The notes beneath the pieces are model-generated. The model searched no databases. It was not told the DNA's origin and worked only from the letters and a program-made list of their open reading frames with translations. This document shows, one piece after another, positions 10,550 through 20,043 of a stretch of DNA of 64,000 nt. Made by a program: the position numbers and the translations under genes. Position 1 is the first letter of the stretch. Each line of letters starts with the position of its first letter. Source of the DNA: Podospora pseudocomata (Eukaryota > Ascomycota > Sordariomycetes > Sordariales > Podosporaceae); NCBI RefSeq assembly GCF_035222375.1, contig NC_085890.1, positions 2,790,001-2,854,000 on the forward strand, read 5' to 3'.

Positions 10550-11785
10550 TTAAGCGGGAGTAGGGCGAGGGACGCGGGTGAAGCTCTTGGTGGGGAGGGG
10601 GGGAAGGGGGCGAGCGCTGCGGGTGGCGGTCGGCTTGGGGGGAGTCACTGGCTTGGTGGGCTTGGGGGGGGTGACTGGCTTGGTGGGCTTGGGAGGGGTC
10701 ACTGGCTTGGTGGGCTTGGGGGGAGTCACTGGCTTGGTTGGCTTGGGAGGAGTGACGGACTTCGTTGGCTTAGGGGGAGTGACGGGCTTCGTTGGCTTGG
10801 GAGGGGTCACTGGCTTGGTGGGCTTGGGGGGAGTCACTGGCTTGGTTGGCTTGGGAGGAGTGACGGGCTTCGTTGGCTTGGGAGGGGTCACTGGCTTGGT
10901 GGGCTTGGGGGGAGTGACCGGTTTGGTAGGCTTGGGGGGTGTGACTGGCTTGGTAGGCTTGGGGGGAGTGACTGGCCTGGTGGGCTTGGGGGGCTCCTCA
11001 CGGGCAGCCTTGGTCCTGGTCAGTGTTGGGCGAGGCGGGCGAGCGGTGCGGCTGATGGTCAAGACGGGGGGCTTGGTTGGCTTGGGCGGGAGCACAACCG
11101 AGCGAGTTGGCTTGGGTGGGAGCACAACGGAGAGAGTCGGCTTGGGGGGAAGGACGACAGACTTGGTTGGCTTAGGAGGAAGGACGACAGACTTGGTTGG
11201 CTTGGGAGGGGTGACAGGCTTGGTAGGCTTGGGGGGAGTGACAGGCTTGGTAGGCTTGGGGGGAGTCACTGGCTTAGTCGGCTTGGGAGGGAGGACCGGC
11301 TTCGTGGGCTTGGGAGGAGTCACGGGCTTGGTTGGCTTGGGGGGCACAACAGCGGACTTGGTCGGCTTGGGGGGGGGAGGGCGGACGGAGCGGGTAGGCT
11401 TGGGCTCATCGCGAGCAGCCTTGGACTTGGTGGGCTTGGGGGGGAGGACCGGCTTGGTGGGCTTGGGAGGAAGGACCGGCTTAGTCGGCTTAGGAGGGAG
11501 GACTGGCTTGGTCGGCTTGGGAGGAGCAGCGCTCTTGGTCGGCTTCGGGGGAGGCGGCTTGACCGACTTGGTAGGCTTGGGCGGCAGAACCACGGACCTG
11601 GTAGGCTTGGGCGGAAGAACCACAGACTTGGTCGGCTTGACGGGAGGAACGAAGCCTGTGGGACGGCCAGTCGGGCGGGGGGGACGAGTAGCCACAAGGT
11701 CGACATCGGCATCAGCCACAGGCAGGGCAATGGCCTGCTGAATGGCCGCAGCCGCAGCGAGGAGGGTGATGAGAATGCGAGTCAT
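10550..11785 (-). CDS. Secreted Lys-Pro-Thr repeat protein
   Basis: A single-exon protein of 411 residues. A signal peptide covers residues 1 to about 20 (MTRILITLLAAAAAIQQAIA, cleavage before Leu-Pro). After a short acidic linker the rest is a low-complexity array of about 34 Lys-Pro-Thr units, most within a 9-residue repeat of the form TPPKPTKPV, with LPP and VVLPP variants. Two non-repeat spacers with the core KAAR(D/E)EP divide the array, which suggests block duplication. There are no cysteines, no GPI signal and no catalytic motif. The composition (Pro, Lys, Thr) predicts an extended, highly basic, possibly O-mannosylated chain, suited to a cell-wall or matrix protein; this is inference. 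The array is a coding minisatellite of about 27 nt per unit, so copy number should vary between strains. Confidence 0.75.
   Translation of the reverse strand: MTRILITLLAAAAAIQQAIALPVADADVDLVATRPPRPTGRPTGFVPPVKPTKSVVLPPKPTRSVVLPPKPTKSVKPPPPKPTKSAAPPKPTKPVLPPKPTKPVLPPKPTKPVLPPKPTKSKAARDEPKPTRSVRPPPPKPTKSAVVPPKPTKPVTPPKPTKPVLPPKPTKPVTPPKPTKPVTPPKPTKPVTPPKPTKSVVLPPKPTKSVVLPPKPTLSVVLPPKPTRSVVLPPKPTKPPVLTISRTARPPRPTLTRTKAAREEPPKPTRPVTPPKPTKPVTPPKPTKPVTPPKPTKPVTPPKPTKPVTPPKPTKPVTPPKPTKPVTPPKPTKPVTPPKPTKSVTPPKPTKPVTPPKPTKPVTPPKPTKPVTPPKPTKPVTPPKPTATRSARPLPPLPTKSFTRVPRPTPA
10620..11650 (-). repeat. Coding minisatellite, about 27-nt unit
   Basis: The DNA repeats a GGCTTGGT(G/A/T)GGCTTGGG-like plus-strand core with unit lengths near 27 nt. 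Units nearest the C-terminal half of the gene (low coordinates, about 10630-10985) are the most uniform, and those nearer the signal peptide are more diverged. Because no unit carries a stop in several frames, long meaningless open frames run through it on both strands. Confidence 0.85.
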
Positions 11786-14415
11786 CGTGAAGTCTGTCTT
11801 GAGAGGGCTGTTCCCAGAAGCTGAAACTTACTACCCAAGTGCCGAAGAAGACGATGAGCCTGTCGAGAAGAGAAGCCGCTTCCAACCTGCACCGTCCACC
11901 ACGTTTATATACCCATCGTGAGACCTCATCGACGCTTCACATGCGCAATCACGATGCAACGATGTCGCCACAATCGTCGAGAAGCTCGTCCATGTCTGGC
12001 CGCGACTGAGCCAAGGATGCCGATATTGAGATTGCAACCCAGAGGACAGGACTTTTGACCATCTGGTGAATCACCTCACTGGCTCCCCCTGGTTGTAGTT
12101 CGACGTCCGGGCAGCGCAACGTTGAGGCGGGTTGAATAGAGTGCGGTACAAATTAAAGGGCAAGCATCAATATAGTCGGAACTCAGCATACAGCATCTGC
12201 AGCAGCAATAACGGTGAGCAGCACAATTTGTGGCTCACAACGCGTAACGTCGTCCCCGGTAAATGTCGAAATCGGGGCGCACTCGTACCCATTTTCCCGC
12301 CCAACGGGAGAGTGGCGCTTAGCCGCAAACATGAGGTAAACATGTCGTGATCGACCTGCGAATATCGTCAGTTGAAATAACCGGATGGTGCAGATTTGTA
12401 TAGACAGCTGATTGCCTTTCTTAGAATTGTACAGTTCCGCCAACCCGGTCCACCGCATGCGGGCCGAGTACCCAAGCCACAAAGCCCAGAGTTGCGGCTT
12501 TCATCAGACAAACATCGACATCAGACACTTCTCGACATCTTTCTTCCCCAGATTTTTTTATGTCTGATCTCAGCTGATTCAGGGGTATCGGCAGGTGTGG
12601 TCTTGGCATGCTCTTTAGCCTCACTAAGTGCCGGTAAGGCGATGACACCGATGCTTGTTGTGTGCTCGGAGCGATCTAGACTGCGATGGGTTTGTGGGGG
12701 GATAGTGCAACCACGGAGAAATGAGGTCGACGTAAGCTTCATAAGCTTATCCGGGACCTACATGACGAGCACTGGGTGGACAACAAGGTTGCAAAAGGCC
12801 TGGGGGAGCGCACCCAACGGGACCAGCAGCTTGCATCATTCTCCACCCAGATCTTGTTGATTGGGATCGCCAGGGTGCCGTCGAGGTGGTGGATGGTCAT
12901 ACAATCAAGCGTGGTAGAGTCGTAGAAGAACTCGGAGGCTGTTTACCCGCGAGCGCTAGGACAGAAACAGCTCCGTTAGCCAGAGCATCTGCGTGGTTCT
13001 CCGTGACTGCCAATGTGGTCAATGTAGCCAAAGATGGTTGAGCACAACTCTGAGCGGATTGTCACCCGTTGGCGTCGTCATCACCACAACCTCTTCTGAT
13101 CTAGCTCGAGGGAAACGGAATCTGCCGCTTTGGCGAGACAGGGTTAGCTCAGAGTTTCCCCATGTTTTCGCTTCCTCTCGTCCAAGCAAGCTGTTGAATG
13201 CTACGCTGGTGGTGGTGTTTGGCTGTACTCCAGATATCGCTTCACACACGCTTCCAGTTAGCGAGAGGCGGGATCGGGGGTAAAATCAACGGGGTCTCAC
13301 CGAGGCTAAAATGGCGAGAATGCGGGGGGGTGCAGCCAAAGCGAAGAAAAACGTTTCGGAATGGGGGTGGCTGCCCACATCCCGTCCGGAGGGCGGTTAT
13401 CATGTCCGAGAAGAGATATGAGCAGGAGCAAAAGACGGGTCGAGCGGTGCGGACCCAGATCCGTACAGTGTTGGTTCGAGTTGGGGAACGGAACCCCTGG
13501 CTGGGGATAAGTTGGGTGCAATTCTGCGCCAAGTGGGAAAACGCCCTGGTTGCTACTGCCATAGCTGTCCCTCCAGTCGAGAGAGCCGAAAGTTCGAGAA
13601 GCGGGAGCTGGGAGTGACGAGAGAACACCATGTAGAAGTTGTCAAACCGATGTGCCTGTCGAGCGTCATGTCAGAATTGGAAGAGGGTGTGAAGCAATCT
13701 GGCATCTATGCCCGATAACGGCAGGGGTAATGGTTGTTCAAGCTTGGACTTGACTCCTGAAAGCTTGATGGGTGAGAATGAGTTCCTTGCCTTCAAGTTA
13801 GTAACCCTAGAGGCTTGCAAGAAAGAGAAACCAGAAGGGTGAGAGATGGACAAGAAAAGCAATGAGGAGAACGGTCCGAGTGGCCCCAGGCGCACGAATT
13901 GCGGAGAATAGTGCAGACGATGAGCAAGTTGGAGCAGTGATGGTGTTACGTCTGAGTCTTGTCCCAAAGATCATGGTTCAAGACTTCGGAGAGGAAGGCA
14001 CCGGATTGGTTCACGGCACTCAGACACGGTACGTGCTTGCCGTTCCGGTAGGATGATGCCAGGCCGGCTAGAGCTAGCCTGCAGGTAATGCTTTCCTTCA
14101 TGGTTTGAAGACAACTGCAAAGAGCTTGCTGGGAATGCTTGCAAAGAGAGCCAGCCAAATTCCCGTGTTGAACACTGTTGACAGAGGTGCAATCAGTACA
14201 TTAATTATTAACAAGAATTGTCTTACCTAGGCCAACTTCCCAGTTCCCACTCTGTGGATGTTCAGACCAAAACTTCTAAAGCATCCTACAGTTTCGTATT
14301 ATGCCCCAAGTCTGTCCACACATATCTAGTTCAACCCATTGCTCAGCCGTCGCGTAGTGACCAAACGCGCTGCCCTCCTTTGAGGAGCCGGTTGAGATCC
14401 TCGCAGTCACCGCAG
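11786..14415. other. Long gene-poor stretch with possible coding debris
   Basis: No gene can be supported. The first few hundred bases are the promoter side of the repeat-protein gene. On the minus strand, about 12765-12945 reads as an exon-like open stretch of about 60 codons (containing FFYDSTTLDCMTIHHLDG), and 13019-13249 is open for 76 codons, but no family was recognised. Adjacent frames are interrupted, so this may be another decayed gene or chance. Confidence 0.4.
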
Positions 14416-17220
14416 CTACACCTTACAGGACCCTAGCCGGAATAGGCCTCTGCACCGCCGGGCTCCTTTCCGACCTGCTTCTCCTGGTATGCTTCCAGGA
14501 CAGCAAGCGCAAGCTCTTGGTAGCGGGGGAGTAGAGAAGGGAACGTTGGCTGCCTCTAGCATAGATATGAGTTGGCGGACGAAGGGGAGCCAGAGGTAAT
14601 GGAATTCGGCAGGCGGGACCTGGGCAATGTTGGCGACAATCATGGGGGAAAAACGCATGGCTAGGTCGTCCCAGTTGAGTTCGATGCACCGGGCCAGGCA
14701 CTCGGCCAAGAGGTTGGGTGGGATGTAGGTCTCAGGATTCTGATATGGACCGTCCCGAATGGGCCTCATTTGGTAGTACGGATAGCCGTTACTGCGACTA
14801 TTTGAAGCATTGCGGAACTCGGCCTCTGCTGTTTCTACGGTCCGGAGCTTGGTGAGTGACATCGTATCGAATACGGACACGAGCAGCAGCAGCTTGCAAA
14901 TCTCCAGGCTCGCAGTCTTATTAAAGACGCCTTCGTTGCCTAGTTCAATGATTCTCATAACAGCAGCCGCAGCAAATGGTGTCAAGGAGGCTTGTTTTTC
15001 GATGACTGGGGTCAATCTAAGTATGAAGTCAGCCCGCGTGTCAGACCACGCGTGAAAGAATCATGCCTTGCCTTGTCTTCAAATAGTCAAAATCATGAAA
15101 TTCCTTGATCATGTTGACAATGGCAGTCCCGGTCGACGCCATGACGTTAGCCCCTAGGCAAGCTTCCAAGGCAGCAGGAACGACTTCATTGGCGGCCCAT
15201 TGTCCAATCTGAGGATTGTATGAAGCATCGCTCGGCCGACCAAGCACTGTCAACAGTTGCATCCGGACAGCCGCTGGACGAGGCAAGATATACTGGGCGA
15301 GACTGGATAGTGTCAGCATTTGAACCGAGCATACTTTGAATAAACGCATGCCTATCCTTGAATCTGTGTAAAATCAAACGAGTCCTCGGCTGCAGCCTTC
15401 ATGACGAGATCAAACAACAGCGTCCCGAGATTGAACCCGGCCTTGGTCCCGACCCAACCCATGGACCGGCCAAACAGTTCGTACTCCCGGTTACTGCAGA
15501 ACAGCCGCCAAGAACTTCAGTGCAGTCTCTTCGTTGAAATCCCGCGTATCAGACTGCAAGATGTAGCCGTATGGGTCCGGTTTGGCTGCCCATGCAAGCT
15601 GTGCGAGGGTGCAAACAATTTTCATTGTCGACTCGCGCACGTCTGGGTTGGAGCACTTCTCAAGGTAGCGTGGCAGAAGACCCTGTGCCTCTTTTTTTTG
15701 GACGTGCCTGTGATCAGGAACTGGTCGACCTCGTCATTGGGAACAATGACGGCAACCTATCCCAGAGGATTAGTCGGACGGGCAATCGGAAGACAAGAGG
15801 AAAAACAAACCGCCAAGCGATACCAGTGTGACGCGGAGACTCCCTAAGGAAACATGATATGTCAGTTCAGTAGATACAAAGAAGTCAAGACATGTGACAT
15901 ACCTCGTTGCCTGTGGACCCCCGAGTAATCTTCCTCCCCGCGTGCGGTATTCTCGAAAGGGTCTTCGTAATCGTGAACCAAGTTCTTGTCCAGGTCACTG
16001 TCTTCAATCTCCATGTTCTCGCGCAGCGTGTTTCCATCGGTCGTAGCGAGCTCCTTGGTCTTGAACCTCGTGTCTATAATGTCAACCAATTCGTGCCAGC
16101 CTTCACCGTCACCTCCGTCGTCATCCTCGTCGGTCGACTCGTATCTACCCCAACCTCTTCTACTACGGCGGTCATATCGGTCGTAGTAGCCGCCACCGTC
16201 ATCGTCGCACCCTCCACGTTGCCATCTTTCAATCACACCAAATAACAAGGTCGCATTGAGACTGTCGCATACATCCTCCAAGCAACGCATTCGGGTGACA
16301 TCAGCGCCTTTCAGGCTGTGAAGCGAGGTTGGCCTCAGTGTATGTGTGGTCCAGCATGTAATACAGACGGTCAGCTTCCTTGTCATCGCTGCTCGGGCCC
16401 CGGGAGTCCAGCCAAGCACGCAGTGCATCTCGAACACCATCCAGTCCCGGTGCATCTCATGGCAGCCGATGGGCGGTTGACCTGAGGGGAAATGCCAAGG
16501 TTGTACGTCAAGCCCCAGCGGATGCCCGACGTGACAGGCAAGACCTCGTGTGTGCCATCGGAAAACCAGCATGCCATCGACGGTCGGACTTCTGACGTCT
16601 TGAACGTCTTGGTAACATCCCGTTGCTTCACAACGAGGTCGCCACCTTGGTGCTCAGACGGAAGACAGATGACAAGAGCACCAAACATCCCCGGGATCTT
16701 CTCAGTACTGTAACCCCATGTTGGTCATCAAAGAGAGGTCATCAGAGGGTACCATCGGAGACAAACTCAGTGTGAGGCTTGAACATGGCACCCTTCTCGA
16801 GATCAACATCTTGTACAGTTCGGCCCTCACGGGAGCAGTAATTCCCAGCTGCTGAGCGACTAGCTTGCAAGCAGCGCTGATGGTCGACTCCCACTGCGGG
16901 TGAAGCTCCAATTGGGCTGCATCCAGCTCCCATGTGTTGCGAACCGAGGTGTCGACAAAGGTCTCGGTGCCTTTGCCATAGGGGGCTTGACGTGCCTTTT
17001 CAATCAGTTGTTGGGCACTGTCTTCCCCCAGAGGAAGGGCGACATGGCCAACATCGCGAACTGATATCGGGTAGAGGCTGGACTCGGTCAATTTGGCAAA
17101 TGCCGCGAAGCTTCCGGCAGCCTTGATTCGATCCAATGCGTCGCAGAGCCCGTTCTTGATCTCGTCCAAAGGGGACTCGGACGGCGCAGGCGCGTCCGTG
17201 GTGCGATGAAATGATGCCAC
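14416..17220 (-). pseudogene. Decayed 2-oxoglutarate/Fe(II) dioxygenase-like gene
   Basis: Read from 17220 leftwards, this follows a fungal family of about 800-900 residues with an N-terminal 2OG-Fe(II) oxygenase domain. Recognisable parts are PYGKGTETFVDTSVRNTWEL, AELYKML, EKGAMFKPHTD (the HxD iron ligands), MFGALVICLPS, a distal SDGTHEVLPVTSGIRW with the second His and Arg, an acidic linker, and a C-terminal half ending near LALAVLEAYQEKQVGKEP. These parts lie in different frames. I count about eight small indels that splicing cannot explain, for example near 16812, 16450, 16325, 15930, 15700, 15490, 15315 and 14535. No in-frame ATG precedes the N-terminal block. Several introns are still recognisable: 16691-16749 region, 15842-15901, about 15760-15812, and a GC-AG intron at 15017-15071. 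It appears to be a dead host gene. Assembly error is the alternative, but neighbours are clean. Confidence 0.75.
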
Positions 17221-17711
17221 AAAGACGAGTTGTCGCGCTATAGGGTTAAAGTGGGCGAACAGTTGAAGGGAATTTCACAAGCGCGAGTTCCCACACGTGC
17301 AAGGTCAAGAACCTGAAGAGCAATCTATATTCTCATCAACGCGTCGACGCGTTCCATGTCGTTTGTGATTTTCATCTCATTTCTTTTGTTTATATCCATA
17401 CCCATGACGTGGTGCACCTGGCGGCCAGTGCCAATTATTACCTTTCTTTTCTCCACCCGTTTTAGCTCAGGGGAAGATCCCAGATCGAAGCAACCATGAC
17501 GTCGCGGGCAAAAGAACTGCCATATCAGAGAAAGTAAAAACAAACTCAAAGTACAAAGCAATTAAACCCCAACTCCCACTCAAATACCCCAGATATCCCA
17601 AACCCATTGCCAACATACATCTCAAATCCAACCATGATCGTAATCCATGACAGGAAAATCCTTCCCTCCCTCCTCCAGCCCTTCCTGCGATTTGTCTTTG
17701 CCATGCGTCAC
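17221..17711. other. Intergenic between decayed dioxygenase and chitinase genes
   Basis: Both flanking genes run on the minus strand, so this holds the chitinase 3' UTR and the old promoter of the dioxygenase-like gene. No gene is visible. Confidence 0.5.
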
Positions 17712-19164
17712 TCATAGACATTGTGAATACCACACGCTTAACACGACACATTGATATGGAGATTCACAAACCGTCGATCCCAGGTGGTATATCCCACCAC
17801 ATGTTCCCCAGTGAGGCACCGGTGTGCCAGTCGGGGTTGACGAGCCCGATGTAGACTTGACAGACGCCGTCGTAGGCGATGGGACCTCTTCCGTGGAAAA
17901 TCCAGTTGCTGTCGCGCTGACAACAACAGTAGTTGTAATGGTAACGAATGACGTTTGGCTGGATGGTAGACTGGTTGGAATCGTTGTTTGGCTGGCCGTT
18001 TGCGTGGGCGGCAGACCGGATCCTTGACCAGACGACTGGCCATCACTCCCCAGCGCAGCCTGGATACTGTCCAAGAACCCAGTATTCCCATAAACCTGCG
18101 ACATATCCCTTTGTAATCCGTTAGCTCTCATTCCCACACTTCCCCATCATTAGAACCTACCACATCATCACCCCCCCAAAACTCTCAAACCCCTTCACAT
18201 ACTCCACCACCCCCTTCAACACCTCCCCATTCACATACCCCCTCCCCGCCGCCTGACTCCCCGGCACACCCAACAAAACCTTCACCCCCTTATTCTTACT
18301 CTCCTCCCTAGCCCATCTATCCCACCTCTCAAAGTTGAACTGGCTCTCACCCTTCCCATCACCACCCCCAGAAGCCTTCCAACTATCAACCCCACACCAA
18401 TTATTATAAAACTGCACCATCACAAAATCAAACCCCACCCCATCCATCAACCCCCCCATCGCCGCATCAGGAAACGGGCACTGCGGCGCACCACTCATGT
18501 AAAACTTTTTCTTCCCACCATCCGCATCCATCAACCTCCTCAACTCCCCCACAAAATCAACCATATTCACCGCCACAGCCTCCAAGTCAATATCAAACCC
18601 ATCCACCACCGCATCCCCAAACGGTCTCTCCACCTTTGACCCCTCCTTCTTCGGTCCAAACATCTCCCATACCGCCCCCGCCATCTGGACCGCCTCGGCA
18701 GGGGAGGAAAAACCCCCTTCGGTGTAGGTTGCTCCCCCGATAGACAAGAGTATAGATTTGTTGTGGGCCGTCTGGCAGGTTTGGATGTCTTCTTCGAGCT
18801 GAGGGCAGGAGAGGAGCTGGCTACCGGAGAAGAGGGTGCAATTGTCGCCCGCGTTGGCAAAGTTGATTGTCGTGGAGGGGGTCTTGATCGTGTAGAGGAA
18901 GGCGAGGGGGATGATGTTGATGGGGGTGTTGGCGCAGTAGTAGGAGAGGCGTTGCTGGCCGCCCAAGGTGAGGGAGATGGAGTTTTGGCCTGGGATTCAG
19001 ATGATTAGGAGAGAAAAGTTGGGGATGGAGGGGAGTTGGGAGAGAAACATACCCCAGTAGACGGCGATATTGTTTGAGGCGATGGGGTCGAAGCCCGCGA
19101 GGATTTTGTTGGAGAGAGAAAGGATGATGCCGCAGAGGGCGAGGAGATTGCGAGATCGAAGCAT
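17712..19164 (-). CDS. GH18 (class III type) chitinase with C-terminal CBM1
   Basis: Three exons (19164-19053, 18989-18161, 18108-17712) join to 445 residues. A signal peptide occupies about residues 1-23. The GH18 barrel follows: [11 protein letters not shown] is the conserved Ser-Ile-Gly-Gly strand at about 120-130, and DGFDIDLE at 167-174 is the DxxDxDxE active site with the catalytic acid E174. A Ser/Thr/Pro-rich linker leads to a final domain starting [16 protein letters not shown] and ending YSQCL, a typical four-Cys fungal CBM1 that binds cellulose or chitin. The enzyme should be secreted and cleave chitin. Similar CBM1-tailed chitinases are used by fungi to attack other fungi or recycle walls. 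It is fully intact although the genes on both sides are decayed. Confidence 0.92.
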
Positions 19165-20043
19165 TTTTGGTGAACAACAAGTCGAAGGTTGTGGGAATTG
19201 AAAGGTTTGAAGGTCTTGGTTGGCGCTTGTCGAGGTGAATCGTGAATTGTAAATCGCTTGCTGACGTGCCCTTTATCTTCGAAAAACTCGATAACTGCCC
19301 AAGTACCTCGAGAATTGAACTGGTTCAGGCTGCCTGCTCACTGAGTCGCTCCTTCCATGTGTGGTGTTCTTACCTGACGCGATAGTCTGACATCGATACT
19401 CACCTCATCCCTGCACCTCATCTCATGTCCTTCCTCTCGGAGGCAGTAACTTGAAAACTAAAAGGGGAAAAAGTCGGGGAATTTCACCCGATCTTTCATC
19501 TCAAAAGTATGGTAACTCCAACAACATGGCCACTGGGTCAAATCTGCTACGTTACACCCTGGCAATAAACACAGTCCAAACGATTAAGCTGTTCACATCT
19601 CACAGATTACACATCTCATGTAGGATCGTCTTTTAACCTCAGCCGTGATCAATATCTGTGGCATATGAAGGGATTTGGTGTATCCGTGATCGGAGGATAT
19701 TGGATCGAAGCCGCCTCCTGATGGCCGGTGGAACATGATAACAACACAACATTTCATGTTCACAAGAGAGCCACTGAGATGTTGAAATGAGCGGGGTATG
19801 AAATGAATCGGGAGATAGTGATCGTTGCATTTCGGGATCCGAGGCTACCTTGGGGATCTTGCGGTCAGATGCCTGTTCACATGCTCTGTGTTTGGTAGTT
19901 TGAGAAGAGCCGCTTGTCTCCTGCAACGTAGGATTTCTGACCTGTGAAAGCCTTCAAAATCACTGTTCCCGAGTCAATCGTGATCGCTGGAAGTACCTTC
20001 GTAGGGCAAGCATGTACTCTTGTTTGGATATTGGTACCCAATT
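19165..20043. other. Intergenic: chitinase promoter side
   Basis: No supported gene. The part near 19165-19450 is the chitinase promoter. The remainder shows only short scattered open frames. Confidence 0.5.

Noticed and set aside
10496-11824. Long plus-strand frames (387 and 442 codons) of Gly/Leu-rich repeats
   Set aside because: They are the antisense of the Lys-Pro-Thr array. They lack a signal peptide or domain and depend only on the stop-free repeat unit.
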